Shown in pieces: positions 44,299-55,996 of a DNA stretch of 64,000 nucleotides (its first letter is position 1; each line of letters starts with the position of its first letter). The stretch is from Amoebophrya sp. A120. Its lineage: Eukaryota > Sar > Dinophyceae > Syndiniales > Amoebophryaceae. The stretch spans positions 3,561,077 to 3,625,076 of the forward strand of contig CAJINV010000011.1 of assembly GCA_905178155.1 (NCBI GenBank), given 5' to 3'. Below the pieces are notes generated by a model. That model saw only the letters and a list, made by a program, of their open reading frames with translations. It searched no databases and was not told the DNA's origin. The translations under genes were made by a program, and so were the position numbers.

Positions 44299-45457
44299 AT
44301 TTATAGACATTGCCCCGCCCTTGCAGGGAAGGGGGGCTGCCAGCAGGTAGTCAATTGTTCGGCTGCGAACTACATCATAGCACAGACTTCGGACACGGAA
44401 AGTCTGCCAGTCTTGCTAACGAACAGCCCGCCCTTGCAGGGAAGGGAAGCTATCGGATGCTAGTTATTTAGACAAAAAAGCCTCGCCCTTGTAGGGAGGG
44501 GCGCCTAGCACGAGCTCGCAGCTGGTGCAAAAGTCTCTTCGCATAGCCGACCATGTAGCGGAAGACACTGAGCGAGACGCAACCTGCTTCCCGCAGGGAA
44601 GCTAGACACACTGGCCCCGGCTTTCTGGGAGCGGGTCTCAACGCAGTTAGGTTGGCCAGCAGCTAGCTAGCTACCGCGCGCGCCCCTCAGCGCTCGCAAG
44701 CACCAGGCGCAACGGCGCAACCCTGAGGCGCAGGTGGCGCGTCAGAGCACGCGGCCACTGCAGCAATAGGGACGCACGCCAAGCGCAGGCGCTGACGGCA
44801 CGAAGGGCCGCGACTGCCGAGAACCAACAAGAGGAAGCCGGGAGCTGCCGTAGTTCTTCGCCCGCATGGCCGGACTGCTGTGTGTGGTGGCACCGGCTTA
44901 GCCGGGGGACCCGCTATCTCTAGTAGCTTGCATTCGCTATGTCTTCCGCATCGCGCGGGCCTTGTGAGGAATGTAAGCCCAGGCGGGAGAGCATTGCGGC
45001 GCCCCTCCCCTTCTGCCTAAGATGCTGGGCAGACGAGGAGGGCGCAAAGCATCCGCGGAAGCGCAGGATGCCCCCCGGCCGCATCACCTACAGGCTAGTA
45101 GCTTATGGCCGATGTGTGCCGGCACTTCGCGGCAAAATCGAGCAACACGGCGCTAGCAGCGAGAATCGCCTTGATGTGGCCGTCAGGAACAAGGAATAGA
45201 GATTGCCGGAGCGTTTAAGCACGCCCGCCCCCCTTGGGGTCGCATAGGCTCCTCCCGGCTCCGATGTTCACCTCTTGCGCTGTTCGCCGGGCCTAGCCAG
45301 ATCCATCGCGGACACAGAGGGTAGCCTCGCACCCTTGCTCGTCCGTACAAATCGTTTGGGTGGATCGCTTTCCCGGTGTCACGATCAAAAATCGAGCGGC
45401 ACGTACCCCAGACACAGGGCAAAGTGCATCGTGTATAGTATATATTTATAGACATTG
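44299..45457. mobile_element. 1.13-kb insertion flanked by perfect 14-bp direct repeats
   Basis: ATTTATAGACATTG occurs at 44299-44312 and 45444-45457. The 1,131 bases between are much richer in G+C than the AT-rich surroundings. Near the left end a short hairpin unit recurs (CGCCCTTGCAGGGAAGG at about 44316 and 44429; variant CGCCCTTGTAGGGAGG at about 44484). One small open frame, 44939-45199 (86 codons), has CEECKP...CLRCW spacing. No terminal inverted repeat, transposase or reverse transcriptase seen, so it is probably non-autonomous. Confidence 0.65.
44939..45199 (+). CDS. Small open frame inside the 1.13-kb insertion (doubtful)
   Basis: 86 residues from ATG to TAG, with two CxxC pairs (CEEC, CLRC) about 22 residues apart and a basic middle (KHPRKRRMPPGR), which could be a zinc ribbon. 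GC-rich sequence opens frames by chance, so coding status is uncertain. No other open frame of note is in the insertion. Confidence 0.25.
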   Translation: MSSASRGPCEECKPRRESIAAPLPFCLRCWADEEGAKHPRKRRMPPGRITYRLVAYGRCVPALRGKIEQHGASSENRLDVAVRNKE

Positions 45458-45965
45458 GTTGCTTATGCGAGTAAACGAAAAACTGGGAAGCGATGCATGT
45501 CGAGTTTGTCGCTTCACATTATTCAGGAATAGCAGTACTTACCGATTTTTTTTTTGAATTTATTTGTTGATAGTCTATTGCAATGTACATAGACATAGAG
45601 TCTTTCTTGTAAAGTAAAGCGAAAGTCTTAGTCTAAGTGACCAAGATCATGGGCAAAATCTATGTTGTAGTTTTGAGCTGAAAATTAACGACGACATTTA
45701 ACGAGGATAACCACTACCACAAGCGAAGCACGCTTTCGTCAGCGCTATTGTACATCACACTTCTCGGATCCACACCACAAGAAGCCTCCCTCCAGGAGTT
45801 GAGCAACAGATTGAAGCAGTGATCATATATTCGGCGGTCGTGCACATTATATTCGCACAAATACGGTTTGGTGCGCTCCTCTTCTTGTTGTGATTAACTA
45901 CAACATCCCAAGAAGAACTTTTTTTTCTCGTCTGCACAAGACAAAAAACACAACTGGTGAAAATA
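45458..45965. other. Intergenic spacer
   Basis: AT-rich leader before the next gene; nothing recognised. Confidence 0.45.
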
Positions 45966-48900
45966 ATGATGGACTTTCAACACCTGTGCGCAAGGGTTTT
46001 TTCCTTGCTGATAGCGGTCTCTAATGTCGCTTGTGCCAGTGGCGCGTGGATGGCTAGAGTTGCCCCGCGGGCTCCTCCTCCAAAAAATGCAACTAGTTTA
46101 GCAACTCGTCAGGGAAAAAGGAACACAAGCATCGGCAAGCCCAAACTCGATGAGAAAAGGAGAACCGGACAGGACGACGAGCAAGACGGAAACTTCGTTT
46201 CCACCCATGAAATAAGTAGCCGGAGAGCAGCAGCAGCGGCGCCGGCGCCGCGCCGCCGTATGATCCAGTTCGAAGATGATAGTGATTCAGATGACCCCGA
46301 TGCGCCGACCCCGGAGCATGTGTTGGCCCGCGTAAATCCGCAAATCGCCGCAGCCAGGCGACTCTGGGACCAACAGCAGGGGAAGATGCGGCGGGCCCGC
46401 GAAGAGGAAGAACAAGACGAGCGCAAAGAGTACACGGGGGAACCCGCGGCTGAGCCTTGGCACGTTGAGGAAGGCCGAGTGATGAGCAGAGATCATAGAG
46501 TAGATGATGACCTTGAAGGATTTGGAGCGTCCGTTTCGACGAAACTGCCTGCCAGTTCTAATACCACTGGAGACAACACCTTCTTCGGTGCAGGTGCTGG
46601 ACCTTCACCGGCGAAGAGGACCAACAAGGAAGACACCGACGCGTCCATCGAAGAGATTCGCGGCCTCATGGCGAAGCTGCAGTCAAGCCTTGAGACTAGA
46701 AGTGGTGCAGCGACTCCACTTACTGCACTACCATCGAGTGGTGACGAGCTGGAGCCCCTGGTGTCTGATTCATCATCTCCCAGTAGTTCTACTACTACTC
46801 CAGCCTCCCAGAGGACGCCCTCGCCTGATTCATTTCCGAGCGCGGCCGCGTTGTCGGGTGGAGCAGGTGCAGGAGGTCCTTCTTCCGGACGAGCGGAAGT
46901 CAAGCCTGCAAGTGGTCTTTCTTTTCGGGAAAATCATGCGTTGCGGCCCCCTCGTCTGACACTACCCCCAAGCTTCAAACCTTCGCAAAGGCTTCGCCAC
47001 GCAGCACCGGTTTCGGATCCGGACATGTTGGTTAATGAAGAAGAGCGGAGTTGCTATCGGGGAGATCATGACGATGATGCAAATCGTGGTGCTACAACAA
47101 CTCTGCTCTCTGACTCCAACGGTGATCGTCAGAGCTGCTCTACTAGTACTGACGAGGAGGAGGCCGCTACGCCCAAGATTCGGCCCCAGGGCGACACCTT
47201 CCGCAAATTGCAGACCGCGAAGGGGCTTGACCGGTCGGACGCCTACAGTCTGCTCGAGACAGTCCGCAACACGCCGCACGAACTGGTGGAGCACGCGCGG
47301 TTGGTACAGCAATTTGGGAAACATTGGATCGAACTGCTAGGCCGCGGGGATAAAATGAGCAACGGCCTGATAGGAGATAGAACAAGTACTAGAAGTAGAA
47401 ACAAAAATCTGGAGCCGGGCGACTTTTGGGGTATGTCGCAGTTTGGCTTCGCGAGTAAATCAGGAGCAAGAGCAGCTGGAAATAAGTCGTGGCTCCTCAG
47501 TAGAAGTGCACCTGTATTGAATAGAGCTGGTGGAAATGATGGTCGAGCGGTCACCAGCGCCCGCACTGCAGAGCAGGGGGTCGACGTCCTGCAGGGCGAT
47601 TACGACACTAATAAACTGGATTATCTGTATGCGGATCCATCGCCGAACCTGGTCGTCTTGGCCGCCGTGGTGCGAAAAGTTTGTCGGGCCGCCAGCGTCG
47701 AGGGCCTGCTGCTATCCAGCGAAGTGGAAACGCGGGAAGAACAGCAGGTGCTCGAATTTTGCACCATCATCCGCGAAACTTGGACAAAACACGCACGCGT
47801 TCTGGGCGGGACTCCCGGAAGTCTAGTTTTACTGAAAGCCTGGCTAGGGGACGACGACGAGGACAGTGGTCTTCAAGATGCTGAATTTCATTTGCAGCCC
47901 GAGCACGACGAACAGAGCAAGAAAGCGGAGCTCCCACCTGCAAGCGGCTTTCACCCGCCTGCGCGTCATCAGCCAGCACTTCTGCGGAGCAATGGCCTTG
48001 GTTTATTTGCGCCGGGGGGGCCGCGACGTTCTTATTCTGACTCTCCGCCAGAGGAAGGGTCCACAATATCCTCCACTGAGACGGAAAGCAGCGCGCCTGC
48101 GCCCTCCAGCGTCGCGTCAAGCCAAGAGAGCCGTTATGCAGCCCTGAGGGAGTATGGATGTGTCAGAGTTGAAATCGACAAAGTTGAAATAATTTGCCAT
48201 GCATAAAATGGATGCCAGTTGGAACCCAGTTTCCAAGTGGCGCATGACAAATCTCGGCGGTCCCTAAATCCAGTTTGTCATGCTGTTTAGGCAAAGAAGA
48301 GTGATTTTCTCATGCTACTTTAGCAGCTCGAGCTGTAACCCCAAACAGGCTTACAATCGGCCTCACTTGCCTGCTCTGCAACGCACGCACCTCCGGCCAT
48401 GCATTTTATGCATTACAGATTATTTCAACTTTGACGATTTCAAACCTGACGCCTCCATAGGGAGAAGTTGCAGGAAGGAGAGCGCGCCCTGGAGGCCACG
48501 GTACTGACGAACATGAGCGAGCTATCCAAGAAAAAAACGTTGTTAGTGTAAATTTGTGATGCTCAACATGCAAGATTATTGCGTCTGTCATGCTTGGCAT
48601 GCGTCGCAGGGTCCATTAAAGAGCGTTTTCGCGTACTATCTGCCCATGACAGGTTTTTGCTGTCATGCCAGACAAATTTGTAATGCTGTTCCTCCAAAAA
48701 AGTTACACCTACAATGTTTTTTTCTTGGATACGAGCTAGCGACCGTGGGAACATCAACGAACCAAAACCTGGCACACAAGAGCCGCGGCTCGCCCGAGGG
48801 CGTGGAGACGGTGCACCTCGTATGGCGGCGATTGGAAAAACGCGCTCGAGCGGATCTGTCCGCGCGGCAGAGCCTCCGCACCTCGCTGCAGCTCGCCTGC

Positions 48901-50103
48901 CGGCTCTTGAAAATGGGGCCAACTTCTACGCCAAGTTCGTCTCCCTCTCCTGGCGACTACAGCACGGGAGAAAGCGTTGTCAGCCCGGGGCTGATTCTGG
49001 GGTTGAAGTTGAACAACTCCGCGGATGTCGGTTCCGCAGAAGAAGCTGTTGTTGCTGAGGACAAGGACCAGTATCAGCGAAGCAAAAAGCAAGAGGCTAC
49101 TTCTTGGTCTACTACAACTTCCCGTGCAGCTGCCAACATCGACTTCAGGTTGCTTCACCGACTTGCCCGCCAATGCAACAAGAGGGAAAAGAAGGAAAAG
49201 ACCACGATCAGAGGGATGAAGTTCTCCGAGCTGCTAAACGGCAAGGTATACCAAGAGAAGGAAAAGCAAGGCGAGGTTAGGACGTCACCGGGGAAGATCG
49301 TACCCGTATACGTCTTAAAAGCCGTCCACCCAGTACCGTCCCCGTTGGCCACTGCAATCGAGAGACTGGGCGAGTGGCAGGCAGCGCTCGAGCGGAAATT
49401 TGCGCTACAAGCAGCAGAAGACCAGATGAGCAGTAATTCGAAAATAAATGCTCCTGCAACTTCTAGGAGTCACCTTCTCTCAGTCTTACGACCAGACACT
49501 AAGCGGCAGGCGGAGGATGGCGCAAGGAGGTACGTGGGCTATGTGAAGCGGCTGAGGGAGCAACTCCGAGAAAAGATCCAATGGTACCGCGATCCGTGTA
49601 AGGGCGGCCGCTGGATGGAGGCAGAATTAGTCACGAAAGAGGAGGGGTCATCTACCGACATCGAATACGCCGACCGCATCTATGGAAGTTGAAGTTCTCA
49701 AACGTTACATTCGCAATCGTTGCATGAATTTGTGATGCAAGAATAGTAAAAGTGTAATTGTACTGAGTGGCAGGCCGTGGCCCTGACCGGGGGGTATTTT
49801 GCTTTTTGCGCCTCCTGCGTTAGTAACGTCAAATTAGCAAGGAACAAGTTCGTTGTGTGGACAACGGGGGCTGATGCTGATTGAGAACCTAACGGTTCTT
49901 GAGAATCATGTAACAGTTGAGAGTGTAACGGTTGAGAATCCCATACCATTGACAAGGGGAAAGAGAAACACACACTACAAAAAGACGTACCCCGTGCAAA
50001 AATTTTACACCGCCGTAGCCACGACCTAAAAATGAACGACTTTTTTCTCGTTGTACTCGTTGAGGCTGACAAGAAATATCTGTATGCTCATGCAAAATTA
50101 TGA
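45966..50103 (+). CDS. Large protein with signal peptide, function unknown
   Basis: Predicted 1,113 residues. Exons 45966-48152, 48465-48524, 48739-49679, 49950-50103; all three introns are introners and all joins are in frame. The start is the first of two consecutive ATGs; MMDFQHLCARVFSLLIAVSNVACASG looks like a signal peptide with cleavage after ASG or nearby. Then come long acidic and Ser-rich disordered stretches and a compact block at about 47150-47860 (TFRKLQTAKGLDRSDAYSLL..., VVRKVCRAASVEGLLLSSE). A second helical block with RQSLRTSLQLACRLL lies at about 48800-48915. The last exon rests on the weakest direct repeat (CAT) and may be mis-modelled. No family recognised. Confidence 0.75.
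48153..48459 (+). mobile_element. Introner, family H
   Basis: Left TATGGATGTGTCAGAGTTGA, right TTCAAACCTGACGCCTCCATA. Direct repeat GGGAG at 48148-48152 and 48460-48464. Strong length-wise match, same orientation, to the 36748 element in the lipase gene. Confidence 0.92.
48525..48732. mobile_element. Introner, family J
   Basis: Left TCCAAGAAAAAAACGTTG, right CAATGTTTTTTTCTTGGATAC. Direct repeat GAGCTA at 48519-48524 and 48733-48738. Excision gives MSELATVGTS. Possibly a distant relative of family I. Confidence 0.88.
49680..49946 (+). mobile_element. Introner, family C
   Basis: Left CTATGGAAGTTGAAGTTCTC followed by AAACGTTACATTCGC, right GTAACGGTTGAGAATCCCATA. Short direct repeat CAT at 49677-49679 and 49947-49949. 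Excision gives YADRI-DKGKEK in frame. Confidence 0.78.
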
Positions 50104-50219
50104 ATATACAAATGATTTTAGTAGAACAGCGTGGGATAATTTTGCATAATCCATGAGCACGATCAGTTCGTCTGAATAAAGTGTGTAAAAAGTACAATCT
50201 CAATATGTCATACAGATCG

Positions 50220-51056
50220 ATGACCGCCACCGCTGCATCGTCCTTTTGCATACGTATGGACGTCGATGAGAAACTTGTAAGTGGATCTACCGTCGTGAAG
50301 AGCTTTTTTCCAGGATAGAGCGGGGTCAAGCATTTGCGGAAAACGATTCGGGAGTCCATGATTATGTTAGGCGGTACGATTCCGGAGGACCAAGAACGCG
50401 CGTTTCGTCCCATGCATCCGCTTTGCTGTCCCGTGTTACCGAACTTCCGCCATCCCGACCGTGTTACCGAGCTAGAAAAAATGCAGATACCGAACGTGCA
50501 ACAGAGAGCCGCGCTCGCCCGTGTGGTCGCACCCACGGCCGCGATCGGACAGCCTCTGCAGGCTAGTGATCGTGTTGTGCAGGCAGGTCCTCGTCCAACA
50601 GCGCAAGAGCGTCCGGCTGCCGCTGGTTGTACAACTTCTAGCCACTCAAGAGCAGTAGACGCAGGCAGGAGAGAAGAAGTACTACAAGGTAGAAATTTAC
50701 TCCTCGCGGACTCTAGTACAGCGGCCTCCTCGTCGACCGCATCTTCTTCATCTCCATTTTTACCATTTTCACAACATCCCTCATTTGCGACCGCGGGGTT
50801 CCAGAGGGGTCTACAACCGGGGGGCGCACCATACATCACCTTCCAACCACCTCCGCGCCCCAGTCAGGTTTCGTCTGCGTCAACTGGTGCGTCAAGAATG
50901 GCTGGAGGGGCGCCGTTGGCGTCGTCCACTTCGGAGCAGGTCGGGGAGGAAAATGGAGTAAAAGCCGCCGCCTTGTCCCTGCGCAGCATTGCCAACCCCG
51001 GAGCCGACGCAGCAGCCCCGCAGACCATCGGAAAAGCGGAGCTGGAGATGTGGTAA
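50220..51056 (+). CDS. Unrecognised 264-residue protein
   Basis: Exons 50220-50276 and 50319-51056, joined by a very short 42-base intron with donor GTAAGT and acceptor ATAG, phase 0. The N-terminus reads MTATAASSFCIRMDVDEKL, then SGVKHLRKTIRESMIML and a Pro/Cys-rich stretch (MHPLCCPVLPNFRHPD). The C-terminal half is Ser/Ala/Pro-rich and disordered, ending KAELEMW. No domain recognised. It lies about 115 bases after the stop of the preceding gene, so it could also be extra exons of that gene; the ATG and donor support a separate gene. Confidence 0.6.
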
Positions 51057-54000
51057 ATATAGGTCTCCGACGACAATAAGAACAGGCGCAACTCCTGTTC
51101 TGTGCAGCCCGGACAAGTACGTCCTTCATTTTTCCCCATTTTGACCGGAATAAAAGACCCAAAAATAACACAAAACTCACAAGAAAGTCGCTGATAGGAA
51201 AGTAACTCGAACTACAACATGAAGAACTACTAGTAGGTACCTCCCGCAAGCTCCTTTTTTACTTTTTTCGAGCAGAGGGATTTCTTTTTCTACTACGTAC
51301 TCGTACTAACGCACGCTACCAAGAGCGCATACTGGTCCGCAGCGTTGCAGTTCGTAGTTACTCGACTTACAGTTAGACATGAAATGAACGAAGAGAACGC
51401 AAGCCGTTCAGGCAGGCACACGTATCTAGAAATTATACGTCGGTCTCGGTACCGCATTCACTCACATAAATGTATGATCTGTGGTAATATCTGATGTAAG
51501 TAAATTCCTGCATTAGGTTCGATTCCTGGTCCGTTTTCTACGACGAGTTAACGAAAAGCGGTCAACAACCTTATTTGATTACGTGCACTAGCACTTCTTG
51601 CTCTTGAACTTGATGATAGAACTAAAAAATACGGCATCCTGAACAAGATGATCGCGCAACCGTTTCGGTAGCGGAACAAGCGACAGCCGAACGGCAGGTG
51701 GTGAACAGGACTTTTGATCCGCCACTTCGCAACTCTAACTGAGCAAAACTGCACTTAAATAATCTGCGACGTTGTGCTAGCACATAGACATAACTTAACT
51801 GTCTATTTGGACAAAAAAAGCACGATGACCAAAAGCACGAAAAAAAGAGAAGGAAAGGCAAGAACCGGAACGACGAGCCAGCGCTAATATGCAAAAATCA
51901 TTGGAAGAATTTGATTTAATTCCTGGGCAACAAGTTGAGAATCACTTCACATTCACCAAGGGCGGGAGGCTCTTTTCGGTGAAGTATTCTGCAAGACGCG
52001 TTTCCCCGGGAAGATAACATTGTATTCTTCCTTTGTCTTGAGCACAGACAACTAACAGGAATAGCACTGATTAGAAAGCATCAGCTTTATTCCTTTAGTA
52101 GTAGTTACAATTCATCGCGGTTACGTAGTACTAGTTTCGCATATATATTTTCCACTACTCGTACTCGCGTACACTTGTACTCAAACTCCTGTATCTGTTG
52201 TATCTGTAATTTGTTGTAGAAATGTGCTGTGAAAGATGAGGAATAAGTGCTAGCTTGGAGGAATCATTTTTCGGGGCCCGGAAAGAAAGGTTCTCCTGCA
52301 GGTGCCGAAGACATGGCGCCGCCCATGTATTATTTGCAATCTTGACTACAGCATCAGCACCGAAAAATGAAACTCCAAGTCGCACTAAACCTTCGACGAT
52401 GTGTTTTGATCAAGGAGTCAGTTGTGTGCAAGATCGACCTGACACTCGAAGTGAAGAAACTAGAATGTCAAAAGGTCGAGATCTGTAGTCATGGGACCGG
52501 TCTCATATTACCAGATGGAAATGGAATCATTTATTTAGACCTGTTGTGAGAATATGATTTCGCATCTGTGTTGTGTTGCCTGTCTGTCGTCCTAACAGGT
52601 CATTGCGCAACTTTACGACCTGATTAAGCTAGCTTTACTTTTGAACACTTTTTTTATCCTAAATTAAACAATAGCAATGACCGGCAGGTGGGGGGGGAAG
52701 CTGCGACTCGCTTCCATTTGCAACGGTTAGCTCAGAAAGGTATGACCGCAGTGAAAAGACAAATACAACAGTACCAAACTGTACTTGTCGTATGATTCGC
52801 TCCAGCTGACGATTTCTCGTTCCACCTATTTCAACCGAAAAATTTCAGGCGTAGTTTGAAACTAGTATCTCTGTTGTATGATGGATGAAACAAATAGCAC
52901 TACAAATCAAAAACAAAATCTACAAAACTAAACTGCTCTTCTATTGATACTTCAGCGACAAATAAAAACAACAGGCGTACCCGTACGAAAATTAAAAATA
53001 TTCGCCTATCTAGAAGAAGATCATGATCATGGGGTCGTCCATGGTGGATGAAGAGCATGATTTACCAACGCAGGACCAGGAGGATCATCAACTACAAGCG
53101 GTTGCATATCTTGTTGGATAGCGCACTGGTTTTGGCTGGCTGTTGTATGTGGTGCAGTTGTGCCACCGACCGGGACCGAAGCACGTGCACTGCGACAGGA
53201 ACACACGAGTTATTACGACGAGCTTTTTTTATCGAGAAGTATTACTACGTACTAGCGCAGAACTTTTTTTAGGCATGGCATGAGTACATACAACTAGAGA
53301 GTAGACATGAACCACACATGGGTATTAGCACGAGGTTACACTGTATTTCTTGATATCCTTGGAGCTGTCGCGTAGTTGTACGTGAGTCGCAACGAACAAT
53401 ACTAGACTACAGCTCTTTATTTGGATTTTATCGTGTCACCGAGTACGGATGATTTTTAGCTTTATCAATCGCAGGACCAAGAGGTGTGCAAATAAGAAGC
53501 TTGATGTGCGATGTGATCGCGTCTTATCCGATGAGAGGAATCATCACTAATCGCTGCGGTAAAATTATATGATGCTGTTGCTGTGCTACCACCCACCCGG
53601 GTGGTAATTGTAATTTTACGAAATGCTGGATATGGATATTGTGTACGAGGCTGAAACACAGTCACAAAAGTTATTACAAAGGAGAAAAATGACAATGAGG
53701 AAACCTTAACCTACTTCGGGGAGCGTTTCTAAAAACTTGTTGTCGAAGAACAAATTCGGCCAAACACCCGACCAAAGAAGTGGTGTTCAGGAGCGAACGA
53801 GCACTGCAAAGAAGTAACGTCCAGAAAATGCAGATGATCGTCGTCTCACTTTCCAAGCGATCTGGTAATCTGGGATCCCGCGATCTGCGTGGGGACTGCA
53901 TAAGATATAGGCAAGCGTGAGCGTGTTTCATCCAAGATCGTTCTTCACGATGAACAGTGGTCGTGCCCTTCAAGTCGGTGCCCCTCCGCCCGCGTTGCGT

Positions 54001-54556
54001 CCGCGCTTCGCCACCAGTACCAGTACCAGTCGTTGAGGACTACTCTCTCTCTCTCTGCTCTGTCGAACTGATGATAACTCACGTATATGTTGATTGCAGG
54101 TGTCGATGCATACCTCTGAAACTAAGCACAAATGCTTGGAAGTGCCGAACTGAAGATAGATCAAGATCTTCAATAATCATGTACCTATGAAAATACAAAT
54201 AGGCACACGGTCAAAAATGTTTGGAAGTGCTGACCTGAAGATCAAGATGTTCAGAAGTCGTAGCCTGGTATGTCATCATCTTGGTTCACCCTGCTCGTTG
54301 CTGCTCTTTCTCAGGCGGATTTCAATGCTTAGCTTCGTCAGGCGTGGCATGATATCACATTTGGTTTAATTTCACTATCATACGGAAAAAAGGCTCTCTT
54401 TAAATAAATTTTTTGATTTTCTATTTGTTTTATGTATTTGTAGGCCTGTAGAAAATAAACCTGAATCGCACATTTTTGTTTTTTCGAGGACAACGATCGT
54501 CAGGGCTCTTCAACATCGCAGCTCGCTTAGTGTAGAACACAACAAGAACGCGTACC
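51057..54556. other. Long intergenic region
   Basis: 3.5 kb with no recognised gene. It contains a triplicate ACCAGT run near 54015, a CT repeat near 54042-54056, and a repeated ~30-base unit with TTGGAAGTGC at about 54134 and 54220. Open frames are short and lack coding bias. Confidence 0.5.
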
Positions 54557-55996
54557 ATGTTGATGTTTCGATGGTTTTTGTTTGGAGCCGGAGGGGTATT
54601 CCGAGGTATGGCAGTGAAACCACAAATGGAAAAATCAACGGACGGCGAAGGCAGTTCAACTTCTGGCAGCAGTAGCTCTGCTTCTGCGCGTTATAATGTT
54701 CGAACCCGAGGAGCAGAAGGAGAAGACAGTGTGGAAGTGCATGCTACCACTTGTAGCGAAGATCGAGATTCCAAGGGTCGTTCACGCAAGAGAGCGAAAC
54801 TAGGAGAATTCGGCAAGCAGCAGGCATCGCTATCTCTATCCTCTGTTTTTGGTGCAGGCGGCGAGGGCATCGGCCCGCAGCTACAGGAGCGCCTGCGAGT
54901 ACACCTCGATGGTGTGACCGAATTCGTGGTCCTCCCAGTGCTGTATAATAATTCTAGCGGCGCAGCGCCCGCGTGCACCTCCGGTGAGGCTGACGGGAAC
55001 AAAGGGGAGCGGGAAAATAAATGGCGCAAGGAGCACATCCAGGCTTTGGCGAGGGAACAGCGACAAGCCCGCGGAAAACGACTGCGCGAAGTCGTGGCTC
55101 AGGCGGAGAACCTCGCAGAGGAATACAGGTATCCACTGTAAAATCCCCGCACACGACATACAATTACATCAAATGCAGTCTTTGCATGACAAAACTTGCC
55201 TTCAAGTGAGCATGACAAGCGTTACAGTTAGATTTGGCGAAATTCGTACTGCGTTTTGATTTTGTACATGTACTACGGGAAATTTGTGCTGCATAAGAGG
55301 AGCGGAACTTTGGACAGGATTGGACAAGGTGTTGATACAGAAGACGAGGCTAGGCGCAAGATCGCGCGCGTTGGTTCGGCAATTGCAACCTTGGCAGACG
55401 ACTTCCCGCCAGGCAGAGACACGATCGACGTGTTGAAACGCATTTGGGACGCGACGCTTTGCATGGCTATATTTAGGCCTGGCATATACCTGGGGGATAT
55501 AGGGAGCCGACCGCCTGTCCAAGTGGTGCTCGCATTAGAGAAGCTTGCGGTCGCCAATGTTGACAAGAGGAATCATGTGTCGGCTGAGGTGAGAGAGGCG
55601 GCGATCCGCCAGTTGTTTCTGCTCCGCGTGGAGGAGGCTACCAAGTTGCCGAGCCGGCCCCTATTTGGACAAACCCTCAAGGCGGAGCTCCGCGTTTTGC
55701 AACACTTGGCAAGTGAATTCAAAGAGGCACTCTTCAGCGCCTGGTGCAATCTTCAGGATCTACTCGCGCTGATGGACGAGGAGGGGCGCGGGCGGGGAGC
55801 GTTGCCGTTGCCGTTGCGGCTCCTGCATTCAATCGCAGATGACGCAGGTGGATTTTACCGGGATGGGCGGGATGATCGTATGCGGGATGATCGTATGCGG
55901 GCCGTGCAAGAGTTGGAAGAGCTGACGAAAGTGACGGACCTGCAAATCAGTTTCTTGCAGGAGAAGGAGAGAACCGCAGGGACGACGAGCAAGTAG
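54557..55996 (+). CDS. Unrecognised 422-residue protein with basic/NLS-like segment
   Basis: Exons 54557-55129 and 55301-55996, joined in frame after removal of a family B introner. The N-terminus MLMFRWFLFGAGGVFRGM is hydrophobic and may be a signal or anchor; in conflict with that, RSRKRAKL further on looks like a nuclear localisation signal. A helical block (KWRKEHIQALAREQRQARGK) precedes the intron. The second exon encodes a compact helical domain (DTIDVLKRIWDATLCMAIF..., VREAAIRQLFLLRVEEATKL). A 15-base tandem duplication at about 55870-55899 gives RDDRMRDDRMR. No family recognised. Confidence 0.75.
55130..55297. mobile_element. Introner, family B
   Basis: Left TATCCACTGTAAAATCCCCG, right GTACTACGGGAAATTTGTGC..CATAAG. 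Direct repeat AGG at 55127-55129 and 55298-55300. Excision gives EEYR-SGTLDRIG in frame. Confidence 0.85.

Noticed and set aside
44600-45250. tRNA, rRNA or SL RNA gene in the GC-rich insertion
   Set aside because: No cloverleaf, conserved rRNA segment or leader-donor pair could be found by eye; a covariance-model scan would decide.
50104-50219. Joining the secreted-protein gene to the 50220 gene
   Set aside because: A stop at 50101 and a separate ATG with a clean GTAAGT intron at 50277 favour two genes; not excluded without cDNA.
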